Source: Bacteroidales bacterium
Lineage (GTDB): Bacteria > Bacteroidota > Bacteroidia > Bacteroidales > ML635J-15
Direction: 5' to 3'
Assembly (NCBI GenBank): GCA_031275085.1
Contig: JAISPG010000074.1
Span: forward strand, 1-64,000
DNA: 64,000 bases
Shown here: piece by piece, positions 39,766 through 49,778 of the stretch
Layout of the letters: each line of letters starts with the position of its first letter
How positions within the stretch are numbered: position 1 is the first letter of the stretch
Translations under genes and position numbers: made by a program
Notes under the pieces: model-generated
Databases searched by the model: none
What the model was told of the DNA's origin: nothing
What the model saw: only the letters and a program-made list of their open reading frames with translations

Positions 39766-39817
39766 AAAAACACAAAAGCAGCCCTAGCACATGTGCTAGG
39801 GCTGCTTTTGTGTTTTT
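39766..39817. terminator. Long bidirectional terminator: 52-nt perfect palindrome
   Basis: AAAAACACAAAAGCAGCCCTAGCACA|TGTGCTAGGGCTGCTTTTGTGTTTTT: 26-nt arms, no mismatch, between convergent metK and OmpA genes. Confidence 0.9.
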
Positions 39818-40029
39818 ACGAACAAGAATATATTTTTTTATAAACTTAAAAAGATGTGAGAAGTTATATATATTTTTTGATATTCCATAAGGATAATCAA
39901 AAAATAATCTATTTATAGATATTTAACATGGTAGACATGTGATATTTTTACAAAAAACATTCAAATATCACTTTTTATTTATAATAAAAATACAGATTAT
40001 TAAACTTTTGAAATATTAATAATAAATCT

Positions 40030-41496
40030 TTACAGGTTAACAATTATAATCTCAACCCGTCTGTTCATACTTCTTCCTTCTTCAGTATTATTATCGGACA
40101 CAGGAACAGTATTACCAAACCCGCGATATTTCATCCTGGCTTTTTCGATTCCTTTCAATGACAAATAATTATAAACAGACTCTGCCCGTTTTACTGATAA
40201 TGTTTTGTTATACTGAGAGGTTCCAATATCATCAGTGTGGCCTCTTATTTCAATCCTTAAAGAAGGTTTCGCATCAAGTATTTCAAATAGTCTGTCCAGC
40301 TCGTGATATGAAACGGTGAGTAATTCCGAAGAATTAAATTCAAAAAATATTCTGTTAAGATTAAACTTATCTCCTATTTTTGCATTACTAAATGCATTTT
40401 CCGATATTTCCGACTTTTTTAGAGCTAAAGGATCAGATATACCGCTCCTCATACCATACATATCATCATTAAAATCATTTGAGTTTTTATTATCATTCCC
40501 ATTTTGTCCGGTTCCGTTTCCCTGATTCAGGTTATTGTTATTGTTGTCATCCCCTGAATTTACAAGGTTGTTACCATTTCCTGAAGAATTATTATTTAAG
40601 TTTGAATCATTACCTGAGTTTATATTTTGCCCTTCATTATTGGAATTATTTCTATTATCTGCAAGATCTCCAGCATTTCTTCTTATAGAATTATATCCGG
40701 TTTCCTGATCATAGTCATCTGCAAGCCAGTCGGAACCAAATGAAAAGTCATTATGACATCCGCATTCAAATGAATTATCTATTTCGAAAACTCTTACATC
40801 GTCAATAAAATAATATGCATATATCAGGGCAGAATCTGTTCCTGAATGTCTGTTTTCTTTATATTGTGTCTGGGAATTATCCCAAAAGTTACCTATGGTC
40901 AGATATGCTTCATTTCCTTTTGCACGGTATGTTCCGCAAAATTCTTCCCAGTTACCGGTATTTTCCATTATATGTCCCGGGCGGTTTATTATCTGCGGCC
41001 TTTGAATAATTAGACTTCCTTTTCTTGAAGATATTTTTTCTTTTGTAAGAGCAACACCAAGTGCATCAATTGAATATATAGATTTTCCTGCATTTGCATA
41101 TTGTAGTTTTACACAATATAATTTATTTCGTTTCAATGGTTCTTTTAAACGGGTTTGAATATATTCACGTGAAATAAAAGAAAACTCTTTTCCTTTCCTA
41201 ATACTGAAAAACTGTTCCCACAAAACTAATCCTGCATAACCGGAACCGTCGTAAGGGTAAATATTACCGGCAAAATTATCCGGCACTCCGGCACCTGTTT
41301 CGCTACATGCATGAAATATGTCAGGAGTTCCGTTATTTGGATTAAGCCAACCCGGATATGGTTTTCCAACCGGTTCGGGGACAAAACCTTCAGGACAGGT
41401 CCATGCTTCTTCAAAACTATGGTTTGGAACCAGATTCTGAGAAAAGGAATTTATATAAAATATTATAACTACTGCTGTTAATACAAAATTCTTCAT
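40030..41496 (-). CDS. OmpA-family protein with N-terminal secreted domain and Asn-rich linker
   Basis: 488 aa; C-terminal 'LRIEIRGHTDDIGTSQYNKTLSVKRAESVYNYLSLKGIEKARMKYRGFGNTVPVSDNNTEEGRSMNRRVEI'. Confidence 0.95.
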   Translation of the reverse strand: MKNFVLTAVVIIFYINSFSQNLVPNHSFEEAWTCPEGFVPEPVGKPYPGWLNPNNGTPDIFHACSETGAGVPDNFAGNIYPYDGSGYAGLVLWEQFFSIRKGKEFSFISREYIQTRLKEPLKRNKLYCVKLQYANAGKSIYSIDALGVALTKEKISSRKGSLIIQRPQIINRPGHIMENTGNWEEFCGTYRAKGNEAYLTIGNFWDNSQTQYKENRHSGTDSALIYAYYFIDDVRVFEIDNSFECGCHNDFSFGSDWLADDYDQETGYNSIRRNAGDLADNRNNSNNEGQNINSGNDSNLNNNSSGNGNNLVNSGDDNNNNNLNQGNGTGQNGNDNKNSNDFNDDMYGMRSGISDPLALKKSEISENAFSNAKIGDKFNLNRIFFEFNSSELLTVSYHELDRLFEILDAKPSLRIEIRGHTDDIGTSQYNKTLSVKRAESVYNYLSLKGIEKARMKYRGFGNTVPVSDNNTEEGRSMNRRVEIIIVNL

Positions 41497-41556
41497 TAAC
41501 TTAACCTAATATAAATACTTACTTAATATGTATAAACATAAAATATCCGCAATTTA

Positions 41557-42570
41557 TTATTTCTTATCTTTTTTTTGCTTATTAAGCCTCCAGTTTCTTA
41601 AGTTAAAAATCTTCGGACGGCGCGGAAATACCATATTTAGCTTTATCATTCTTTCATAAGATTTTATATGGCGATCTTTTTTTGAATTGTATATGTCAGC
41701 GATCTCGACTAATATTCCAGTTTCTTCAACACCTCCGAAAACATCATTTTCCACAGTTCCGAAAGTTATGACAGATCTTGAAAGATTCATATATGCATTT
41801 ACAAGCGGCGGAACTCTTTCATGATTCTCTTTTACCAGTCTGGTTAGAGTTTTATAATCAGTTTGATAGTCATTTCCTTTAAATATTGACTTAATAGTAT
41901 CAAAATTAAAATCAACAGGGTTTCTTGGAATCATGAGTTTTTGTTTATCAGGAAAATATAATTCCAAAAAAGTAAGGATATAATTTCTTGCATTTAAATC
42001 AAAACTTTTATACATGGTAAATTTTCCGAAGAAATATTTAATATCCGGATATTCTATTGTTAACGCTCCCAATCCGTCCCATAAATTATCAAGAGCAAAC
42101 AGCCCTTTCCTGGCATTACGACCATACTGATATTCCGGCTGAATAAATGAACGTCCGAGTTCAATTGTATAAGGAAGGTATTTTTTTAAAAAATTCTCGG
42201 AATATTCAAATAAATGAGATGTTGCCAATTTTCCTTCCGGGTCGTCCATAACCGACTCTCCAAGAATATAACGATATCCACCAATGATTTCCTGATCTTC
42301 AGGATCCCATACGATCAGTTGCATATATGGGTCATCGGCAAGATCATACTCATCTATGTCCGTTTCTTTTCCTGTTCCTCCACCTGCCATTCTGAAAGAT
42401 ATTTCACGCAAACGTCCCAATTCTGCCATCAAATTAGGAGATGTCCTGCCATCAAAAACATATATCTCGGTTTGAGTGAAGTTTGATTTACGCAAGAATT
42501 TATCTTTTGTCAATTCCGACAACAATAACTCTTTGGAGACTGGCGGAATTATCGGAGACATTTTATCCAT
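41557..42570 (-). CDS. GNAT-family N-acyltransferase (GlsB/OlsB, hemolysin-like)
   Basis: 337 aa; 'LREISFRMAGGGTGKETDIDEYDLADDPYMQLIVWDPEDQEIIGGYRY', 'ELGRSFIQPEYQ'. Confidence 0.85.
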   Translation of the reverse strand: MDKMSPIIPPVSKELLLSELTKDKFLRKSNFTQTEIYVFDGRTSPNLMAELGRLREISFRMAGGGTGKETDIDEYDLADDPYMQLIVWDPEDQEIIGGYRYILGESVMDDPEGKLATSHLFEYSENFLKKYLPYTIELGRSFIQPEYQYGRNARKGLFALDNLWDGLGALTIEYPDIKYFFGKFTMYKSFDLNARNYILTFLELYFPDKQKLMIPRNPVDFNFDTIKSIFKGNDYQTDYKTLTRLVKENHERVPPLVNAYMNLSRSVITFGTVENDVFGGVEETGILVEIADIYNSKKDRHIKSYERMIKLNMVFPRRPKIFNLRNWRLNKQKKDKK

Positions 42571-42614
42571 TGCAAATTTTTATTAAAAACATACAAACAT
42601 ACTAAAAAAAATAA

Positions 42615-42639
42615 TAGAGGTGCAATTTTTACACCTCTA
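42615..42639 (-). terminator. Intrinsic terminator of htpG
   Basis: TAGAGGTG-CAATTTTTA-CACCTCTA; minus transcript continues UUAUUUUUUUU. Confidence 0.85.
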
Positions 42640-42660
42640 CTTATTCTAACAATCATTTAA

Positions 42661-44724
42661 TTATTTATTAAGTAAATCAACACTCCTGTTAACAAACTTA
42701 CTTAATGCTTCACCTTTTAAAAGGTTATTTGCAAGTAAAGCAAGGTCAATTAATTGATTTACTGTTTTTTGTTTTTTACCGAATTCTTTATATAAAGCTA
42801 TTTTTTCATCTTCAGCCTGATTAATTTTGTCATTAACTTCTTCAAGACGGTTTTTGTCTTCAACCGGTTTTTCTTCTTCGGTTTTATATTCTTTTAATTT
42901 TTCTTCCAATCCTGATTTTTCAGTATTCAATACCTCCAGCATTTCATCAATACTTATACGTTTCGGCATTGTTTTCTTTTCCATTTTGGAACTTATATCG
43001 GTTATAAGCGGATGATTAGTATTTATAATAACTTTATAATTTTCAGGAAGATCCCGGTAGAATCCGGTTCCTCCACTTATTGCCGACATGTCTTTCATTC
43101 TGCGCATAAATTCATCTCGTGTAATTATCACAGGCATTTCGTCAGAACTCATACTGTCAGCTGTAACCCAATATGAACTTTCGTCAGGAACTGCTCCCTG
43201 AAAAGCCCATTTTATATCTTCCTGTTCCTTTTCACTTAATACGGATTCTATTTTTTCATCTTTTTGAATAAGATTGTCTATAATATCCGAGTCAACTCTT
43301 ACGAATGAAGAATCGGTAAATTTATTTTCAAGAGTGTTTATAAAATGTATATCAAGCTGGCCATCAAGTAACAACACATCATAATTTTTATTTTTTGCGG
43401 ACTGTATGTACGAATATTGTTCTTCGACATTGGTAGCATAAAGATATATCAAGCGATTATTTTTATCTTTTTGATTAGGATCTATTTTATTTTTATATTC
43501 TTCAAATGTAAAATATTTATTATCTGTGTCTTTTAAAAGTGTAAATTTTTCTGCTCTTTCATAGAATTTTTCATCGGAAATCATTCCGTATTCTATAAAC
43601 ATTTTAAGATCATCCCATTTATTCTGGAATTCTTCACGGTTTTCTTTAAAAATATCAAGTAATTTGTCTGCAACTTTTTTTGTAATATGAGTCGATATTT
43701 TCTTTACATTTGAATCACTTTGCAAATAACTTCTGGAAACATTCAACGGAATATCCGGAGAGTCGATTACACCATGTAATAGAGTCAAAAATTCCGGAAC
43801 TATACCTTCCACAGAATCAGTAACAAAAACCTGATTACTGTAAAGTTGGATTTTATTTCTGTTAATATCGAGGTTGGATTTTATTTTAGGGAAATATAAT
43901 ATTCCTGTCAGATTGAAAGGATAATCAACATTAAGATGAATATGAAATAATGGTGCATCAAAACTTCCTGGATATAATTCCCTGTAAAATCTGGTATAAT
44001 CTTCATCTTTCAGATCTGCCGGTTTTTGTTTCCACAAAGGGTTTGTATCATTTATAATATTATCCTCATCGATTTCTGTTTCTTTTCCGTCTTTCCATAT
44101 GGTCTTTTTACCGAAAGCAATAGGAACAGGAAGGAATTTACAATATTTATTCAACAGTTCCTGTATTTTATTTTTTTCAAGAAATTCTTCGGATTCTTCG
44201 TCAATATATAATATCACATCTGTTCCGCGTCCTTCTTTTTTGGCAGAAATTAAACTATATTCAGGAGTTCCGTCACATTCCCATTTTACTGCTTTTGACC
44301 CATCTCTATATGATTTTGTAATTACTTCAACTTTTTTAGATACCATGAAAGAAGAGTAAAAACCCAAGCCAAAATGACCGATAATTGCATTTTCCGAATT
44401 TTTATACTTATCCAGAAAATCACCCGCACTAGAGAATGCTATCTGATTTATGTACTTATCTACTTCCTCTTCGGTCATGCCAATGCCATTATCTCTAACT
44501 GTAATGGTCTTCTTGTCCTTATCTACTATCACTTCTATTTTCAGATCATCTGCATCACCATTAAATTCTCCGGAAATAGCCAGTGTTTTAAGCTTCTGGC
44601 TTGCATCAACAGCATTCGAAACGATTTCCCTCAAAAATATTTCATGATCAGAATACAGAAATTTTTTGATAATAGGAAAAATGTTCTCAGTGGTTACTCC
44701 AATACTTCCAGTCTTTTTTGCCAT
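42661..44724 (-). CDS. htpG: Molecular chaperone HtpG (Hsp90)
   Basis: 687 aa; 'FLREIVSNAVDASQKL', 'VRDNGIGMTEEEV', 'IGHFGLGFYSSFMVSKKVEV'. Confidence 0.98.
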   Translation of the reverse strand: MAKKTGSIGVTTENIFPIIKKFLYSDHEIFLREIVSNAVDASQKLKTLAISGEFNGDADDLKIEVIVDKDKKTITVRDNGIGMTEEEVDKYINQIAFSSAGDFLDKYKNSENAIIGHFGLGFYSSFMVSKKVEVITKSYRDGSKAVKWECDGTPEYSLISAKKEGRGTDVILYIDEESEEFLEKNKIQELLNKYCKFLPVPIAFGKKTIWKDGKETEIDEDNIINDTNPLWKQKPADLKDEDYTRFYRELYPGSFDAPLFHIHLNVDYPFNLTGILYFPKIKSNLDINRNKIQLYSNQVFVTDSVEGIVPEFLTLLHGVIDSPDIPLNVSRSYLQSDSNVKKISTHITKKVADKLLDIFKENREEFQNKWDDLKMFIEYGMISDEKFYERAEKFTLLKDTDNKYFTFEEYKNKIDPNQKDKNNRLIYLYATNVEEQYSYIQSAKNKNYDVLLLDGQLDIHFINTLENKFTDSSFVRVDSDIIDNLIQKDEKIESVLSEKEQEDIKWAFQGAVPDESSYWVTADSMSSDEMPVIITRDEFMRRMKDMSAISGGTGFYRDLPENYKVIINTNHPLITDISSKMEKKTMPKRISIDEMLEVLNTEKSGLEEKLKEYKTEEEKPVEDKNRLEEVNDKINQAEDEKIALYKEFGKKQKTVNQLIDLALLANNLLKGEALSKFVNRSVDLLNK

Positions 44725-44892
44725 AATTTATTTTTTTCTTAATAATCAATAATTATTTTTTTCTTATATTAACGATTGTACTTTTCAAAGTATGTGCCAT
44801 ATTAAAAATATGACATCTTGTCACATGTTTGCAACATAAACAAATATAAACATAAAATTGTTTCTTACAATAGGCTGTTATTACATTAATTG

Positions 44893-44942
44893 AAAGAACC
44901 GGAATTAAATATTATACTTATCCCGGTTCTTTTCTAAAGTTT
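44893..44942 (-). terminator. Putative terminator after the C1 peptidase gene
   Basis: AAAGAACCGG...CCGGTTCTTT, 10-bp perfect stem with a large (about 30-nt) loop. Confidence 0.5.
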
Positions 44943-44985
44943 ATTTCTTAACTATATCAAATCATTTTTGTAAATCCAGGTAAGT

Positions 44986-47900
44986 TTATTCTTTTATAAG
45001 TTTTATAACTTCAGTTTTATTATTGGTTTCTACTCTCAAGAAATAAATTCCGGCAGGTAAAGAATTTTCTATTTTATAAGTAAAAACTGATGATTCTGCT
45101 AGTGCTTTACGATTGTTTTCCAATATTTTAATTTCTTTACCGGTAATATCAAGCATTTTTATTGATAATAATTCTTCACCGGAATTATTAAAAACAATTG
45201 ATACCGAATTTTTGAAAGGATTAGGAAAACACTGTAAATTGGATGTTATGTCAAAAATTGGATTGTTTACATAATCTTCTACCGACAATTCAACAGGAAT
45301 AATTATAGTATTTACAGAACCTGAAATAATTATTTCGGCATAATATGTCCCTCTTGCCATATTTTCCGTATTAAAAGTCAGCTGAAAGTTATTTGATTCG
45401 TTTACGCCAATTATTCCGATACGTTCGTCAATATTTAACCAATACATATTTTGATTATATAATGTTATATCAGAGGATATTTCATGAGGAGCTGCACCGG
45501 TATTATTTCCTGTAATATTATATGTAATTAACGATATTTCACCAGAATAAGCAGAAGAAAAGGAAACATTAACAGTAAATTCAACATTCTCTCCACTTGT
45601 TATATGCTCAGAATCCGATACTGAATACCAGAACAGGCCTGCACCTTGTCCTACAGCATTATTTGAATACAAAGTTCCGTTAGACCCGACAATATCGGTA
45701 GAACTATTAACTACAATTTCATCAGGAAATTCCATTCTTAACAATCTTATGTTTTCATTATCAGGACTGATTGTATTCAGAAAAAATGTTATATCATAAG
45801 TTTCTCCCGGAATAAAATTATGGAAATTTGTTGTCAGGTTTGATCCCTGAATGTTCTTAGCCATGTTATTGGCAACAATATTTCTTATATTCACATCATA
45901 ATCTGCAGAAATATTACCAATATTAGAAACTCTGAAAGATTCCGTGCTTTCCTGACCGGTATCCATTATTTTTGATATTATATTAGTATTGGAAGAAAAT
46001 ACGGAAGCCTGAAAAGGTAATATAGGCAAATGTATATAGTCTATCCAGACTGCATCTTCATTTCTTGATATACTATTATCTTTTACATACTCCCACTTTA
46101 AATTGTAGCTACCTGGAATCAATATCTTCGTAAAAACGTTCCAACCCGTAATACCACTAGATCTCAGGTATTCAACATTGTTAATATAAAAAATCAGTTC
46201 ATCATATGTTGCTTCACTGGAAGCTTTATATGCAAAACTCATGGTATCTTGATTCGTAATCACAATATCAATTGAAATTACAGACTCCTGGTTATCTCCA
46301 ATAATACCGGAACGTAAACAATAATTTCCTTCATATGGGTTATCTGATACTACATACCAACTGGCTGCTCCTGAGTGCTGCCATTCAAAAATATCTGATA
46401 TAGCTCCCGTTTCAAAGTCTTCTACCAATATCCCTAACGATATATCTATCCCCAATGTTACACCTATTCCTATTCTCAAACATAACAGTTCTTCTTTCCT
46501 GTATCCGGTTTCTGTTGTCATAATAACTTTCATGACAATAATTTCATCATCAGGACAATTTTCACTTATATTGACGTTAAAATCGACAAATGCACTACTA
46601 TTACAAAACATAGATTCAACAAATCTTGATTCTGTATTTACTTCCGCATATGGACTGTAAACTTCTAACCTAACTGTAAGGTCTTCGACATTAATTATTC
46701 CTATATTCTTTAGCTGCAAAACCATATTTCTTTGTTCGCCGATATTTATGTTTTCCATATTAAAGATATCTATAACAGTAATATCTTCGGTATGTATACC
46801 TATTTCAAAATACATTGTTTGACAAAGAAGATCTGCACTATACAGATCAACACATATAATTGTGCTATATGTATCTTCAATTATTGAATTTACTGCTAAG
46901 TCAAAATTAAAATCAACATAATTATTTGGTGCTAGATTAACAGGAATTGCCGTTATATTATTTGTTAATGTTATGTTCGGGTCTTCGCTTCTGACTCTCA
47001 TTGTTATATTTCTTGCATCTGCAATACCCAGATTTTTTATTGTAACTGTTACTTCTGCATTTTCACCTCTTGTAAGTTGATTATCATTTCCGTCATTAAT
47101 AGCAAATTGATTTAATTCAAATATTGGAGAATATGCATTATATATTTTATTATACATCCAGTTTTCTCCATTGGATTCAACTGAAAATGTTATTGTAAAC
47201 GGATATGTATTCGGGACTTCGTTACTCACGGAAAAAGAAATTCGATCCTGTAATGTTAATGTTTGCCCTGAAAGTAATGATGCACAATTTATTGTATTAT
47301 TTATAAAAGTAATATACGGACTGGAACAAGATGCTGTTATTATTATATCGGAAACTACAGAAGCCATTGGATTTGTCAATGATACTTCAACATCTACATC
47401 TTCTCCATATTCAATTATATCATCACCATCCTGGGTACTTGTATTATATGTAACAATAAGCCCGTCCGTAACAAATGGCAACGATATTCTATCGACAAGC
47501 CCGTTATTATCCCTGACTTTAAAGTGTAATAGTTCTGAATAATAGTCACGGCTTGGAATACCTGTTAATAATCCTGATTTAGATATTTCAAAATCTTCAG
47601 GAACAGGATTAGAAACAAACGAATATGAAACTCCATTACGTACATTAGTGTGGTCAGGGAATATTATCCTTGAAAATCTTTCTCCGTCTCCGTTTGACAG
47701 TCCTGCAATATAGCTTGTTGAATGTACCATATTTGAGTCGTTATATATTATATTTATTTCTCCATTTCTATGAATGGTTACAGCATAATCAATCAATGAG
47801 GACTCCCAGATTATTGTAACATAATTGCTTTCAACAATTTTTTTCATTGAAGTTGCTGTATGATTCTGAACATAAAAAGGAACTATTATTTTATTGTTCA

Positions 47901-49632
47901 TAAAAACTAAAAGTTCTTTACAGGTTTTAGACCACGGATAAGAGTATATGACATAATTATCAAATGAAATCACTCCGTTCTTTGAGGGATATATAACATT
48001 TACTTCTTCTCCGTAATAATTGATCGTGAATCCAAGATCAATTGCTTCTCCTGTATTCACTGTCGTACCACCGGCAGGAAAATCACCTGTTGATCCGGTC
48101 ATTATATAATCCGTATCAAAACTCCATTCATATGGTAAAGTTCCATTATCAGCTTCCATTTGGAAAGAATATGTACTCATTATAGCGCCCGGAGATAAAA
48201 ATTCTGTTGCGATGTTTACATTCTGAGAAGAAGATAATCCAGTTATAGACAATGTTGTTGTCGTATTATTCTCAATATTGACATTTGTTTGATTACAAAT
48301 TAATTCAACTGCTTCACCTCCGGAATAATTTATTATTGAAAAATTATTTATTGTTCCGCTCCCTATGGAACTTAAATCATTTTCCGATACCATAAGAAAA
48401 TATTTTACATTTGTATTTGCGGGAACATAATTTATAAGAGGTGTCAAATCCAGTCCGAACTCGATAGTTTTATCACTTTCAGATGCTCCGCCCTGCATAT
48501 TATAATCACCTCCCTGATAATTAAATATCGGAAAATCAATAATATGTTCTGGAACACTTGAAAGTGGGTCGGAGGATATTCCTGCAAATATTTTTAATTT
48601 TCCGCGCTTATCATGCGTCAAGCTGACTTTTGCTGTCAACAATGGTTCATAAGTAGGATTCACTTCCATAACATGTACAACATCTTCATATATAAATCCG
48701 TCGGCAATAGCTTTATACATGACGTAACAATAACCTCCGTTAGCCCACGCTGTTGCACCAAAATACGTTTCACACATTATCAGCCCCCCTATTTCCCAAT
48801 CACGCATATCAACAACGCCATCGCCGTTTATGTCAATATCATTAGTATATCTGCCGTCACCATTATAATCATATCTGATAGAATCATTATATCCTAAAAA
48901 AGTAAACGAATGCGAAGATCCTACATAACCGCTTGTTAATACATACATACCTGCATCTTCGGTTCCGGCAGGTAAAGTCTGGCTCGGAGTTCTGTTCTGA
49001 GAATACGTAATTGCACAACCTCCGGGTGTTCTACCATCAAAACGGTCATACATCCAATTCTTCAAAACCTGCATTCCTTCAGCTGTAGATATATTAAGTT
49101 TATATACTTTATCAAGCCTGTTATGCATTGCAGAATAATACATATCATATCCTGTTATCCAGCGGTAATTTCCGCCATAATACGGCGTCCCGCCATATTC
49201 TTCCTGATTTGGAGTTCCTACACGTTTTAAAATTTCTAAAGTTTGATAATAGGCTCCACCGCCACCAAGAGCCTCCCAGTTATATACAAAATGTGTCGGA
49301 TAAAGATTTGCATTGATATTTGCCGGTAGATCCCTGGCAGCACACATTTCATAGGTAAAGCACATACCTGTCGATGATGCCTGGCCACAACTTAACCCTT
49401 CCTGAGGAAACGGAGTCCTAAAATATGGAGTTTCCGAATGATTAACCCTATAAGGTATTTGTCTGTTTCTACAAGGCTCCGGCATTACAAGCTCCGGATA
49501 ACCAGACAACAGTTTCAGGTCCGCATCGGTAAACTCTACAGGCTGAAGTCCAACATATTCTTCAACTTTCTGAGAAAACACTAATATTGATATGCACAAA
49601 AATGCAAATAGGGTAAAACTTCTCTTTTTCAT
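44986..49632 (-). CDS. Secreted papain-like (C1 family) peptidase with T9SS type A sorting domain
   Basis: 1548 aa; 'PFPQEGLSCGQASSTGMCFTYEMCAARDLP', 'SSHSFTFLGYND', 'GATAWANGGYCYVMYKA'; C-terminal 'LQCFPNPFKNSVSIVFNN...GKEIKIL...LPAGIYFLRVETNNKTEVIKLIKE'. Confidence 0.92.
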   Translation of the reverse strand: MKKRSFTLFAFLCISILVFSQKVEEYVGLQPVEFTDADLKLLSGYPELVMPEPCRNRQIPYRVNHSETPYFRTPFPQEGLSCGQASSTGMCFTYEMCAARDLPANINANLYPTHFVYNWEALGGGGAYYQTLEILKRVGTPNQEEYGGTPYYGGNYRWITGYDMYYSAMHNRLDKVYKLNISTAEGMQVLKNWMYDRFDGRTPGGCAITYSQNRTPSQTLPAGTEDAGMYVLTSGYVGSSHSFTFLGYNDSIRYDYNGDGRYTNDIDINGDGVVDMRDWEIGGLIMCETYFGATAWANGGYCYVMYKAIADGFIYEDVVHVMEVNPTYEPLLTAKVSLTHDKRGKLKIFAGISSDPLSSVPEHIIDFPIFNYQGGDYNMQGGASESDKTIEFGLDLTPLINYVPANTNVKYFLMVSENDLSSIGSGTINNFSIINYSGGEAVELICNQTNVNIENNTTTTLSITGLSSSQNVNIATEFLSPGAIMSTYSFQMEADNGTLPYEWSFDTDYIMTGSTGDFPAGGTTVNTGEAIDLGFTINYYGEEVNVIYPSKNGVISFDNYVIYSYPWSKTCKELLVFMNNKIIVPFYVQNHTATSMKKIVESNYVTIIWESSLIDYAVTIHRNGEINIIYNDSNMVHSTSYIAGLSNGDGERFSRIIFPDHTNVRNGVSYSFVSNPVPEDFEISKSGLLTGIPSRDYYSELLHFKVRDNNGLVDRISLPFVTDGLIVTYNTSTQDGDDIIEYGEDVDVEVSLTNPMASVVSDIIITASCSSPYITFINNTINCASLLSGQTLTLQDRISFSVSNEVPNTYPFTITFSVESNGENWMYNKIYNAYSPIFELNQFAINDGNDNQLTRGENAEVTVTIKNLGIADARNITMRVRSEDPNITLTNNITAIPVNLAPNNYVDFNFDLAVNSIIEDTYSTIICVDLYSADLLCQTMYFEIGIHTEDITVIDIFNMENINIGEQRNMVLQLKNIGIINVEDLTVRLEVYSPYAEVNTESRFVESMFCNSSAFVDFNVNISENCPDDEIIVMKVIMTTETGYRKEELLCLRIGIGVTLGIDISLGILVEDFETGAISDIFEWQHSGAASWYVVSDNPYEGNYCLRSGIIGDNQESVISIDIVITNQDTMSFAYKASSEATYDELIFYINNVEYLRSSGITGWNVFTKILIPGSYNLKWEYVKDNSISRNEDAVWIDYIHLPILPFQASVFSSNTNIISKIMDTGQESTESFRVSNIGNISADYDVNIRNIVANNMAKNIQGSNLTTNFHNFIPGETYDITFFLNTISPDNENIRLLRMEFPDEIVVNSSTDIVGSNGTLYSNNAVGQGAGLFWYSVSDSEHITSGENVEFTVNVSFSSAYSGEISLITYNITGNNTGAAPHEISSDITLYNQNMYWLNIDERIGIIGVNESNNFQLTFNTENMARGTYYAEIIISGSVNTIIIPVELSVEDYVNNPIFDITSNLQCFPNPFKNSVSIVFNNSGEELLSIKMLDITGKEIKILENNRKALAESSVFTYKIENSLPAGIYFLRVETNNKTEVIKLIKE

Positions 49633-49778
49633 AATAATGCTAATTTTATATTTCTACAGATGTAAATATACAAAAAAATAATATAAAACATCCTCATTAT
49701 TTAACACATTATAATATTTTTTTTTATCTTTGTAAAAGAGGTATTGCTATTTTTAATGTTCATCAAATTCGTAGCCAT

